From the NCBI GenBank assembly GCA_047967505.1, contig CM106541.1: 64,000 nt of DNA. The stretch is one strand, 5' to 3'. The notes below the pieces were generated by a model. That model did no database searches. It saw only the letters and a list, made by a program, of their open reading frames with translations, and was not told the DNA's origin. The translations under genes and the position numbers were made by a program. Shown here one piece after another: positions 53,842 to 64,000 of the stretch (its first letter is position 1; each line of letters opens with the position of its first letter). The stretch is from Dipteris shenzhenensis (lineage: Eukaryota; Polypodiophyta; Polypodiopsida; Gleicheniales).

Positions 53842-54090
53842 CTAAACCAGCCTGATGGTTGAAATTTTGACAGTGTCCTAAACCATCCCGGTGGTTAAAA
53901 TTGTGACTGTCCTAAATGTGTCCTAAACTAGCCCAGTGGTTGACTATCCTAAACCTATCCTAAACCAGCCCGACGGTTGACTATCCTAAACGTGTCTTAA
54001 ACCAGCCTGGTGATTGAAATTGTGACTCTCCTAAACCAGCCCGATAGTTGAACTTGTGACTATCCTAAACTAGTGCAGTGGTTGAAAATT
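53842..54090. repeat. Satellite-like array, 34-45-bp units
   Basis: Seven units of the form TCCTAAACCAGCCCGATGGTTGA..TTGTGACT. Most can form AACCA/TGGTT or AACC/GGTT stems, for example AACCATCCCGGTGGTT at 53881. It lies directly upstream of the transposase-like gene. Confidence 0.8.
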
Positions 54091-54309
54091 GTTTTAGTTT
54101 ATTGTATACTTTAATTAGACTCTGTTTGTCTTCTTGTAGTAGTGCAAAAAGGGGGCTCACTGTTCTGTTGTTCCCGCATGTTGGGTCAGTAGGATGGAGT
54201 TGTATCTCAAGTTTATGGATTAGAATCCGAACATTTAAATTGGGCAGAGGAGCTTTGAGCACTGTAAGCCCTAGTACATCAAGAAACTCAAAGAGTGGAA
54301 TGTTTGTTG

Positions 54310-55421
54310 TTGCAAAACACACGTAGACTTTGCCCGGCAAGCTATGAATGACTTGAGATCTGGTCGTGTTGGAGCATTGATCCATGGGGATCGATGCCCA
54401 TGCCCCCCCATGAATGAGCAACACTCTATAGGCCACCTAGATCCTCATCGTGTATTGCAAGGGAGGGCATGTGGTTCAATCCATCCCAAAATATGTGCTT
54501 CATATTTCATGGCCAGCTGGCAGGATAAGCAGTTCAAGATGTGCCCTGCCAATTTTTCCCGTGACACTATTGTCTCTGTCATAGATTTTGTTGAAAATTA
54601 TTCATTTCAAGAACAAGATGAGATACAAAGTGCTCACTCATACAACAAGCAGATAACAATTCTTGTGCATATGACATACAGTCATTTGATTGATTCTTCC
54701 ACACTTGATGCCAATCTGCTTGACTCACAGGACTCTAGGTCAGTGCAACACACATACCATTTCTACATTTCAGATGATAGGGAACATGATACCTTATTTG
54801 TGTAGCATGCTTTTCTACTGCATTGGGAATGGTTGAAAAAGGAAAATCCCCATGCAAAAAATATAAAACAACATTGGGTGTGGTCAGATGGTGCTGCCTT
54901 TCAATTTAAATCAGCCCGTGGATTCTACTTTGTCTCAAGGTTCAAATCCCTGACCATTCTGGACATGATGTGAAATTTCTTTGGGTCTAGCCATGGCAAG
55001 GGTGAACATGATGGATGCCGTGCTGTTATTAAACAAGCTCTTATTAAACACCAATCAACATGCCCTCAAGAAAAAATCAATGATGCCCATGATGCTGTAA
55101 CATGGCTTACAATCAACCTCTCCATAGGCATGCATACAGTAAACAAAGCCTTAAGAATAGTGTAGTACACATAGTGTTCCATGAAGTGAAAGTGGATGAA
55201 GTGCAAAGGAGAAGTTGCACGATTGCAAGAACATTAAAGGAGTTCGTGGTCTGCACAGCAGAAAAGGCTTTTCAAACAACCAACTCATTAAAACAAGAAA
55301 ACTTTCTTGTTTTTGCAGTGCATGCATCATAGGGGATCATGACGATTGTGAGAACATTGCAATTGTGAAGACATGGGAGCGAGTTCACAAGTCCAAAAAT
55401 CAGTTATTACGAGCACCATGA
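54310..55421 (+). pseudogene. Transposase-like protein of an unnamed family (DFxENY / SDG / HGKGxxDG / CFCxAC)
   Basis: One frame runs from about 54313 to 55162 with two stops (54803-54805 TAG, 54971-54973 TGA). Conserved blocks: HVDFARQAMND, DFVENYSFQEQDEIQSAH (Asp at 54584), FYISDDREHDTLF, WSDGAAFQFKSARGF (Asp at 54887), NFFGSSHGKGEHDGC (Asp at 55010). After frameshifts near 55160-55215 the C-terminus reads LHSRKGFSNNQ, TRKLSCFCSACIIGDHDDC and stops at 55421. Spaced Asp residues in an RNase H-like order and a Cys-rich tail suggest a transposase or integrase. I recall similar repeated proteins in other eukaryote genomes, but cannot name the family. Broken, so inactive. Confidence 0.55.
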
Positions 55422-56075
55422 GAAAGTCCAAAAAATGTTTGCAAGATTTTTACTTTTTCAAAATACAATGACATTTTGCAGCTCAAGGAAATTCCAAACT
55501 CCCAACTATCTTATCAATCTCTCTATAGCAAGCATCTCGCAGCTCTTTAGACTAGTTTAATGTACTATCGCAGACCTCTTCACACACTTGGATCACACAC
55601 AACTTTCTTGACTCCTTCGACTTGTACGCCCATAGTAACTCCTTCTTTCACATGGGTTCCTCTTCATCCTGGTCTTCGCGCTTAATACAACTTCGTGCCT
55701 CCATCATGTCCTACCAAAAGAAACCTACATCATGAGCTTGATAAGTACCTTAAAGGAGCAGGAAAAACAATATCCAAGAAAATTAATATTCACCATCTTT
55801 CCCGACTCCAAGTAATATACCCACCACCGAAGCATGTCCTCCTTGTAGCTATTTTTCTCCTTCTTCTCCAGGTCTGTTTTTGCAAGGAGGTCATCCAACA
55901 TCGTTTTTAGATAGAATAAAAGCATTCCAAAGTCTTTTGGGTATGCCATAGATTCATAGTAGGTGGATTGGTGTACAGATTTTTGGGGCTAGATTTCATA
56001 ATGGGCTCTTAGTTATGTCTGCACTGCACTTAAATAGAGAGAGATCTCATTGAGCCTGACCTTCTCATTCTTCAG
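55422..56075. other. No supported gene
   Basis: A 74-codon minus frame at 55725-55949 (LAKTDLEKKEKNSYKED) could be an exon of an unknown gene; there is no support for this. Confidence 0.3.
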
Positions 56076-56250
56076 TCTCACATTAATTGTCTAATCAAAA
56101 TCTTTCGTCTCACATTAGTTGTCTAATCAAAATCTTTCGTCTCACATTAGTTGACTAATCAAGATCTTTCAGTCTCACATTAGTTGTCTAATCGAAATCT
56201 TTCATCTCACATTACTTGTTAAATTGAAATTTTTCATCTCACATTATGGT
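56076..56250. repeat. 32-bp tandem repeat, about 5.3 copies
   Basis: Unit TCTCACATTAGTTGTCTAAT followed by C(A/G)AAATCTTTC(G/A). Copies diverge toward the right end. Confidence 0.9.
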
Positions 56251-56330
56251 CCTTGCCATGTCAAAGGACACTACCTAGCCACATAGCTGAGAAAACGTTG
56301 CCCAAGTAAACTCTGGAGAAGATTAACAAT

Positions 56331-58314
56331 TCAATAGTTTACACACATATTACATAGATTACATCTCAAACACTCCTTTCCTTTAGATATCAACTCAAGG
56401 AATCCTTTCCTTAAGGGGACTGATTCCACATTGCTTTGAGCCAGGTCGCCTTTTTGAGCTCCTTGATTGCAAGCTTGGCCCTCCTTGCTCCTTTCCAGAA
56501 TGGGGATGGTTCCTTCCTTCAGGGGCCCGGCCCCTCCCTTCATGCCGCCTCCTCTTTCCTTGATTTGAGCTTCCTTCGGCCCTTCTTGCTCCTTTCCTGA
56601 AGGGGGTTGGTTCCTACCTTCACGCTTCTTTTCCTCGCAGTTGTCCTTCTTCAATTTGAGCTCCTTGTCTTTTGCATTTTTTGCCCAAATGGCAAATTGA
56701 GCTGTAGCATCTACTTTCTCATCGTAGATAGCTGTAACAGGCAGGCACATTTGATATGTCCATGACTTGGGAAATGGCAAATGGCACTCTCTAAATATAG
56801 CAATTTTGCATGCACAAACATCCCAAAGCAAAAAATGTGCACAGGATGATAGCACACAGGCCATCGGATTATGCAGTCATCTATGATGGGGATGTGGCAG
56901 ACCATGCATTTCAGACCTTGCTGCATGGCAAGATAGGCATCCACTTTAATTATTGCGGCCGTCAATACCATAGTCTTGCTCTGTACATGACAAATTTTCT
57001 TCTTGATTCCTTCCTCCCTCATCTTAAGGCTATGGATGTTCTTCTTCATCTCCTCCACTCTTTGCTCTCTCTATGCAACAGCTTCATCTGAATCCCTCAG
57101 CATCTATTGAAGCTGCTTAAATTGCACAAAAACATCATGGGCCATTTCCAAGACTTGCACTCTAGTTTGAAAATCTCTCAAGAAGTTGTCTTGGGTGTGT
57201 TTTGAAAAAACAACCGTTACCATGGTTGTTGTAACTTCCTTCACCATGGCTACTCTCTGCATCCTTCCTGGCCTAGAGAGCTGCCTCATTGTCTTCTCCA
57301 CCCTGGCTCCACTTTGCCCCATCCTTCCTAGCCTTGAAGTTCTCTCACAATTCATGCATCACCTTTTTGGTTTATGCATTCTCCCTTTTTAGCTCCTCCA
57401 TCATCTGGTCTTTTTCAATGTTCAATGTGTTCTGCATGTTGCAGAGCCGTTTGTAAAGAGCCTCCTTTTAAGCTTTTTGCTCTTCAAGCTGCTTCTGAAT
57501 CATTGCTAGCTCCTTGTCTGTGATGTCCCCATCACTTCTCACTTCTTTGAGCCTATCCCGGAGCTCCTTCATGTGCTTCTCTACTTCTTCTCTTCTATGC
57601 CTTTCCATGTCGACCATTTTTGCAGTGGCCCCAGCTTGCTCTTGTGTCTGCAAGATCCTCACTTGTGCCTCCTCTACCTTGGCTTATGCACCTTCCCTGC
57701 CTTTGCTGCATCAGTGGCTTTCCCTTGTAGAAAAGTCACCTTCTGAGACATCTTCTTATCGTATTGCTCAAAAATCCCTTTGAGGGTAGATGCCATCAGG
57801 TGCATTGCAACTCTAGTGGACTGAGATGATAATTGGGATTTGCCATCCATGCAATTCTTTAGGTTGGTTAACATGCTCTTGAAATTCACCGTTAAAAAAG
57901 ATACATCACGTTCTTTCAGTTGCTCTACTGCTTCTTGGACCTGCCAGAACTTCACAGTTCCTCTCGTATTAGGAAAGAAGTGAATGGTCTTCTTCAGCAC
58001 ATCTTGGAGGTCTGTTGGCAAGCTAGAAAACTTGTCTCCACCATCTTTATTAATCTGAGCATTGGGTTTAGTTGCCTCTCCTTTACATTCACCTCATGTA
58101 CCAACCTGGTGAAGTTTTTGAGAGCATCCAAATTGGGCTTTTGAAGAGTGAGAGAGGAGCTCCCATATGTCATGATCTCAAGATCAGGGGAAGAGAGGCT
58201 CTCGCATTGTGTTGCAGAGGGGAAGGAAAGATCAGGGGAGGAGAGGCTCTCGCATTGTGTTGTAGAGGGGGAGGAAATATTGTGTAAGGAGCTTTTGGAC
58301 TGTGTAGGGTCCAT
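56331..58314 (-). pseudogene. Coiled-coil protein with RING-like C-terminal part, broken
   Basis: Start MDPTQSKSSLHN, then a Ser/Pro-rich part with SATQCESLSSPDL twice. The next helical segment (LPTDLQDVLKKTIHFFP, FWQVQEAVEQLKERD, 58021-57674) is reached after a frameshift. A long Glu/Lys-rich coiled coil follows (EEVEKHMKELRDRLKEVR, QKQLEEQ, 57662-57400, with TAA at likely former Gln codons). Then comes a Cys/His cluster, CMVCHIPII....CYHPVHIFC, about 56940-56840, RING-like in spacing. A basic tail ends at 56331. It may be a ubiquitin-ligase-like accessory protein; the function is inference. It faces the transposase-like gene tail to tail. Confidence 0.45.
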
Positions 58315-58525
58315 TATGAGAGGGGATCAAAGCTACAGGAAGAGTGCAAGGGAGATAGAAATGGTCAAGAGGGATAGAAGATGAAACAGTGAAGGAAATG
58401 GAATAGTGGAGCCTTGAGTTTGTAGTCCGAGTGCAAGGGAGAAAGAAATGGTTGAGAGGGATAGAAGACAAAATAGTTAAGGGAATGGAATAGCAGAGGC
58501 TTAAGTTTGTAGCTCGACTGCACTA
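58180..58525. repeat. Two tandem duplications around the 5' end of the coiled-coil gene
   Basis: A 51-bp unit (GATCAGGGGA(A/G)GAGAGGCTC, 58182-58275) encodes the repeated SATQCESLSSPDL. A second unit of about 97 bp (GTGCAAGGGAGA(T/A)AGAAATGG) is repeated at about 58336-58525. Confidence 0.75.
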
Positions 58526-58589
58526 TCAAGGTGAGAGCCATCGCAGTGGTTTGCCCGAATTTTATTTAATTCAAGAAGATAGTACTACG

Positions 58590-59160
58590 TATTAGGACAA
58601 AAGGGAGCTCATTTTGGGGCCTTTTAGGGTTTAGAAAAATAGGCTCTCGACAAATCAGAAGAGGGCCAACGTAATGTTGGAAAAATACCAAAAACCATGT
58701 AAAAATATAAAATATGTCATATTCAAAATCTTTTTCTTTTATTATGTTTGACATACGTGATCTTCAAAGATGATTTTTTGTGCAAAATTTTATGATTCTG
58801 GCATTACTAGCATGTTCGGAGCGGGCCAAAAACCCCAATCGTGTTTTTGTGCAAATCCCCCATTTTGGGCATGTTTGCCATTTTTTTAGTCTTTCGGACG
58901 TCGGTTTTCGGTGTCTTCGGGGTCGATTTGGGGGCTTTGGCCTACTCCGAACGCACTGGAAATGTCAGAATCATCAAATACTGCACAAAAAATTAAGGAT
59001 CTTATATATGCATTTAATGTGAAGCTTGAGCACTAGATTGACATTTTTGCAGTAAAAGTATCTGTATTTTATGGCATTTCCCATATTTTGAGTGCAAAAA
59101 AAATAGGTAGATAGTGAATTTCTCAGAGGGCCCCAAACTAAGTTCCCTTATTTCCTAATA
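58590..59160. mobile_element. 571-bp foldback/MITE-like element with arms of about 240 bp
   Basis: The left end TATTAGGACAAAAGGGAGCT is mirrored at the right end (complement TATTAGGAAATAAGGGAACT), followed by TTTGGGGCC in both. Further in, TTTTTTGTGCA, TGATTCTG(G/A)CATT, GTTCGGAG and GGCCAAA blocks pair across the centre (left about 58772-58835, right about 58925-58995). The loop is about 75 nt. A TA target duplication would fit the ends. It encodes no protein. Confidence 0.75.
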
Positions 59161-60570
59161 GGCTTGCATCATAATGACTGGTTAGAGGTGGTGGCATCTA
59201 AGATTCCCAGCCATGTCTATGGTGGCGGCTAAGACCCACCGAGTTGGCAGCTAATTACCAGCCACCGCAGTGGCCCGCAATCACTCACCTTCCAGTTACC
59301 ACCACCGACTTGCATGCATGATTACTACGAGTGCAGTAAATTACTAGTCACACCGGGCTTGCATGCTTTTTCGTTCCTGACCAGTTTTGCTACTTTTTTT
59401 TGTAGGATAATCATCTTCAACGGACCATTGAGTAGATGAGATCCCAGACTATTGCAGGAAAACAAGGAGAACATGATTCTCTCTTAGATTGTCCATCAAA
59501 CTTTAATTATCATATAACAAACATGTCTCATAGCTGAGTAGATAACATACATGTCTTATAGCCAAGTGGGCTTTCTCTCTCTCTCTCTCACACACACACA
59601 CACTCACTCACTCTCTCTCCATGTTTGCTTGTAGCTGAGTGGATTTTCTCTCTGTCTTTCTATGTCTGAATGCAAGAGGTAGGAGAAGAAATAAGATCGG
59701 CTATCTTGATTTTAGGGTAAAGGTTAGATATTAAATTGATTGGTGTTGGCCTTCTTACATTGAAATCTTAGACACTTGATTATGTAGAAGAGGACTCTAT
59801 CCTTCTTAGTTAAAGTGAATGTAGATAAGAAATTTGATCCTTTGCTTTGGCCTAGGGAAGACAATTAAACTTGTGGGATAGCTTCCATATTTTATTTATA
59901 TTTAAAACTTGTATTAAAAGTTACATGTCTATTGAAAGAGAAATTGAGTGTAATTTTATAGCTTGCCTTCAACTGAGAGGATTTTGATTAATTGTCCTTG
60001 GATTTGTGTAGGTCACTGAGGAGGCTCTCTGTTAGCTTTGTGCTTGGTTAGCAATACAAAATCAAAACTATAATTGAGGTAAAGATATGACAGCTTTGCT
60101 TTCTTTGTTCAATAACCCACTGTTTGGCACATTTTCCCTCTCAACATTGTTATTGATCAGTAGTTAATTTTTTTTGGGGGGGTTTTTTCTTCTTTGCGTA
60201 CATTTGATGTAGTGTCATTTTTTCATATAATATGTCAATTTCATAACTTTTTTATTCTTGATATTACATGACTATTAGATATCAATGTAGTGTCGTATTT
60301 GGCCTTTTGGCATAATACGTCGATCATCTGATTTATCATGTAATATTTGAGTCAATTACTTGGGCCATGCATTTGCATGGTGCTTATCTTTTCGCACTGA
60401 ATCATATTACTCGATTATATGTGCAGTTAGATAAGTAAGTCTACATTTCAACATTTGATTGTAAAATTCGACCTTTAATGTCATTACGAGGACTCCTTCT
60501 CATTGTTTTGAAACTAGCTCGACACTTGGTCATATCATTCGACCGTATGTGTCACATCTGTCAATCTTGA
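59161..60570. other. No gene; CT/CA microsatellite at 59571-59620
   Basis: The microsatellite runs (CT)n(CA)n(CTCA)n(CT)n. The rest is AT-rich with short frames only. Confidence 0.45.
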
Positions 60571-60579
60571 AAGAGTAAT

Positions 60580-60905
60580 AGGGTTCAACACTTTGTCATT
60601 TATTTGTCTTTTGGTGTTGTTCATTAGATATATAATTTACAAAATAAGTAGGCTTCAACACTAGGTCATTTATTCGGCTTTCAATGTCATCGTAGCTTAT
60701 TTCATAAAGTAAATGTTTAAACTTCAACACAAGGTCATTTATTTGGCTTTCAATGTCGTTGTAGGTTATCATAAAATATGATCGTTTTAGCTTTGACATT
60801 TGGTCATTTATCTGCCTTTTGGTGTTGTTGTATTTAACATTATTAAATATAATTGTCCAAGCTTGGACAATTAGTCCTTTATTCGATGTTCGTCGTGTCA
60901 TTGTA
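60580..60905. repeat. Minisatellite, units of about 61-66 bp
   Basis: Five or so degenerate copies of GCTTCAACACTAGGTCATTTATT(C/T)GGCTTTCAATGTC(A/G)T(C/T)GTAG plus an AT-rich spacer. On the minus strand the repeats stay in frame (DIESQINDLVLK, DIESRINDLVLK), giving a 105-codon open frame that I treat as repeat, not gene. Confidence 0.75.
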
Positions 60906-62474
60906 GCTTGCATATGAAATGGATGTATGTGTTGTTTAGTTTAAAATACTTGTGATCTATTATAATTAATAGACTAGTGGGGAACCCATGCATTGTTGCA
61001 GTTGGCAAAATAATAACTCATGAAATCCATTTGTGTTAGACTCCTTCAGCTATCACCACTTTGTTGTAAGTAGCATGTTGGTATTCTTCTACCAAGTTTC
61101 CATCCTCAATATAGACCTGACATTAATTTTGTGAAGGCCCAAATTGTGAGCAAATTGTAAGGATTCTTATCGCTAGCAAGCAGTCATAACTCAAAGGTCT
61201 ACAATTTCTTCCACGTGTGCAAGAACATCTTGCTTTGCGCTCTTTGGGGGAATTTTCAACCCCAACTTTATACCCCTATCATGCTGGTGAAACCATACAT
61301 TACTTCCTTCTTTCTAAAGGATTTCATCTCCATTGATTCATTACCTACCTTGCTTCCATTTCACTCTTTGCTATTCCTCTTTTACCTGTACCTGCATCAT
61401 TTCCCTCTTTGGAAATATTTTCTGTATAATGTAGGGAACCATTGCATAAATGCTAGTGTGCAGAGCTTGCAAACTTCCCAATAAATATACAAATGTGTGG
61501 AGAGCAACCAGTTAATGGAAGAAATTAATGGATAAGAGAAAAAATTGATGGATTATGTAGCCATGTCTGACGGTTGTGTGGTTCCAAGGAGAACAATTTA
61601 AAATAAATGTTTTGATGGCGATATTTTGGGAAAGACTATGATGAAGTTCTTCACTCACCGAATAGCATCAATCATCACTCTAAGCTATAGGAACAGATGT
61701 CCATTATTAGAAATGTCACACGTTAAAACAATCTGCCTACTAGAGTAATGTCACAATTTTTAACACTATATGAAGACAGAATGGGATTTTCATGATTCCC
61801 ATCTGACCATTTTAGATGCTTCTCCTTGAACACTCAAGCAAGATGTGGATTCAACATCTTGTAATGATATGGGGGATTTAAGAGACAAACTACATACCAC
61901 TAATGTTACATTTATTAGCATTGCATGTAAAAAAAGTGTAGATGTCACCGGTTTCTCATTGAACATAAAAACTACCAGTAATATAGTATGATAAACTCAT
62001 TTTGCATGCTAAAACCACCTCCAAATGCATGAAATGAATTCTCGAGTCTCCTTGATTCATGCTCATACATCCGAGGTAACATTCATGTGATCCAACTTTT
62101 GAGGCATGGCTAGCTATTGAGGGTAGTCGTAGGGATGCTTCTCACAGCAAAATAAGAAATTTAGGCGAGCGGAACTAGGCGAGCGGACCTAGGCGAGCGA
62201 TGCAATTTAGGTGAGCAGAACATAGTAGATTGAGTTCTCTTTTTGCATTGGATCTCGAAGTATAGGGTTCAATTTTATCATTTATACACATGATTTATGA
62301 AAAACTTCCCCTAAAAAACAATGGAAGTACACGCAACATATGGCTAAAACTCAACCTCAAGCATTTACACATATATAACTCTACTTCTATCCATTTCCAC
62401 CGCATTTGGTTCATGTCTCAGTCATGGACTTATTTAATTAATGTTTTTCACATTGCTCATATTGCGGCTGACTC
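60906..62474. other. No recognisable gene
   Basis: AT-rich. AGGCGAGCGGA(A/C)CTAGGCGAGCGGACC words repeat at 62163-62200. No protein or RNA gene is recognised. Confidence 0.4.
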
Positions 62475-62972
62475 TTAAGACAGCAAGGATCTCATTGTAT
62501 TTGGAAATGTCTTCAATACTGGAGAGAAGTATAGCAACTTGATGATCATCTTCAATAATGGCTTGGATGGCAGATAATTGTTGAAGAATTGATTGCTCAA
62601 GTGTTCATTGAGGGTTTCAGTTTCCTTCATCTTGAGCTTGAAGAGTTTTTGTTTGAGAAATACTTTGGAATTATTGATCTTATTTCCAAACAAATTCTCT
62701 AACTTTTCCCAAACGTCGTTTGCTATCTTATCAAAATCCACATGGTGGATAAGGTTGTCAGCTAAAGCTAGGCCAATGATAGCCATTGCTTTATCATTTT
62801 GGTTTTGCCACCAACTGATTCTAGCATCATCACTTTGGGGTTTTGGCTCCTTGCCATTGGTGATATTCCATATCCCTTCTCGCATAAGAAGAAGTCGGAG
62901 TTTTGTCTGCCAAGTTGGGAAATTGCTCCTTGAGAATTTCTCAATGAGCAAGGAGTTTTTTATGCTATCCAT
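62475..62972 (-). pseudogene. Copia gag, N-terminal part
   Basis: It opens MDSIKNSLLIEKFSRSNFPTW, then LRLLLMREGIWN, ISWWQNQNDKAMAIIGLALAD and VFLKQKLFKLKMKE. This is the N-terminal to central part of Copia gag (L.G.NY..W...M...L.......W, then A...I...L). After residue about 120 the frame drifts (NNYLPSKPLL) and stops. It would form the particle shell. The rest of the element to the left is not present. Confidence 0.75.
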
Positions 62973-64000
62973 TGGTGGGAAGGTCTTAGCTGTTATTACA
63001 GCCAGTGTCTAAATCCCTTACAATGTTTACTCAGATTTCAAAAAGGGCCCAAATTTTACATGGTAGAAGCTTCAAATATGCCAAAGGAAGACACAGAACA
63101 GAAAAGCCCTAAATTTTAGGGTTCGGGTTACTGCAAAAATTAGGGTTTGTAGAAAATTGGGGCTTTTCAAAATTTCATAGAGCATAGTGTTCTAGCAACA
63201 CTAGGGGAGCTTCAGACCATAAAAGCCCCAACAAATTCACCCAAAATGAGGCAAAAATCTTCAAAAACAAAATATCTCAGACGGACTGTTTGTTGGTCAA
63301 TGGAGCTCATGTGGAGAGGTGAACGAAGAAGATTAATAGCGTAGAGCAACAACTTAGGTCTGTTGTGCGAGTTGATGGCCACAGCCCTCAGATCGTCAGT
63401 CGTCAAGTCAGCTCCATGGCTGGCGCCGTTGCAGGTCTAGCTACGTGGGCAACCAGTTGCGTGGGCAACGATAAGTGGCGTGGGAGCAACAGGTTCGGGC
63501 AAAAGTCGGACCAGCAGGTGTTCAGGCAGAATGGCGAGTTGCTTGGGCAACAGGAGAAGCATGGGCAGCAGGAGCAGCTGCATGGGTAGAGAGGTGCAGC
63601 AGATGACAAGCAGAGGGGCGAGCAGAGAACGAGCAAAGTGGCGAGCAGAGAACGAGCAGAGTGACACAGACGACGAGCAGAGTGGAGCAGACGACGGGCA
63701 GAGTGGAGCAGATGACGAGCAGAGTGGTGCAGACGAAGGAGTTCAGTTTATCGCAGCAGAGTGGCGACAACAGATGGGCAAGCGGAAGAGTGGTAAAGGA
63801 TGAGCAGGATGCTTCATTGCGAGAGGTAAGGCTCAGGGTGAGAGACTTGATCACATGATTGAAGACAAGAGTTGAGGCATAAGCTGATGTTGATAGATCG
63901 ATTATCACAGCAAGTACATAGCCTCTTTTATAGGCTGGGCAAGCCTTACAGACACCTCATAGATGAGGTCACACACAAGAATCTAGATCCTATAATCTAG
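62973..64000 (-). repeat. Leader and LTR of the Copia gag element; boundaries uncertain
   Basis: Upstream of gag on the minus strand: about 400 bp of leader, then a GAGCAGAGTGG(A/T)GCAGA-type repeat of about 24 bp (63590-63760), then a TATA box TATAAAAG (63925-63932). Order fits an LTR promoter with transcribed repeats. No primer site was recognised, and the LTR runs off the window. Confidence 0.5.

Noticed and set aside
54939-54950. GGTTCAAATCC, a B-box match
   Set aside because: It falls inside the transposase-like frame (SRFKSL) and no tRNA structure surrounds it.
56076-56250. CRISPR-like regular repeat
   Set aside because: The 32-bp units are directly adjacent with no spacers; this is an ordinary tandem repeat in a plant genome.

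Overview
This window looks like a piece of a large, repeat-rich nuclear plant genome, most likely a homosporous fern. The reasons are long uninterrupted PLS-class pentatricopeptide repeat (PPR) genes of a type I associate with ferns, a large amount of decayed retrotransposon sequence, and low gene density. The species call is inference; no organellar, bacterial or viral genes are seen.

Three related PPR genes dominate: 7837-10488 (-), 19575-22019 (+) and 42281-46237 (-). They share an N-terminal region, an S-P-L module of 101 residues (303 bp) repeated four to nine times, then P2/L2/S2/E motifs. All three are damaged where the E+/DYW domain should be. The two minus-strand genes also share about 600 bp of 5' flank with a candidate leader intron. 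They would act, if functional, as organelle RNA-binding proteins.

1-7.8 kb is a nest of LTR elements: a non-autonomous element with TA...TA ends (1-2311), a gypsy chromodomain tail with its LTR, a Copia fragment fused to gypsy RNase H, a 930-bp insertion that carries an array of short hairpins, then gypsy integrase and chromodomain and a promoter-like LTR region next to the broken 3' end of the first PPR gene. 11-19 kb is mostly unrecognised, with a dead Copia polymerase at 13.4-15.7 kb. 22.4-24.3 kb is a LINE remnant. 24.5-31.1 kb holds Copia (-) and gypsy gag (+) remnants and a second hairpin cluster.

32-35.8 kb is a decayed gene of about 12 exons. It has a ParB-like motif and a methyltransferase-like segment; the family is not firmly identified. 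36-42 kb is AT-rich and repetitive and includes two tandem long hairpins. 47.6-48.3 kb is an LTR with a tRNA-Asp type primer site, and 50.4-52 kb is a CACTA TNP2 transposase remnant.

53.8-58.3 kb contains a hairpin-bearing satellite, a transposase-like gene with D/D/D and CxC motifs (+), and a convergent coiled-coil/RING-like gene (-); these may belong to one element. A 571-bp foldback element follows at 58.6-59.2 kb. The window ends with a Copia gag (-) at 62.5-63.0 kb and its promoter-like LTR.
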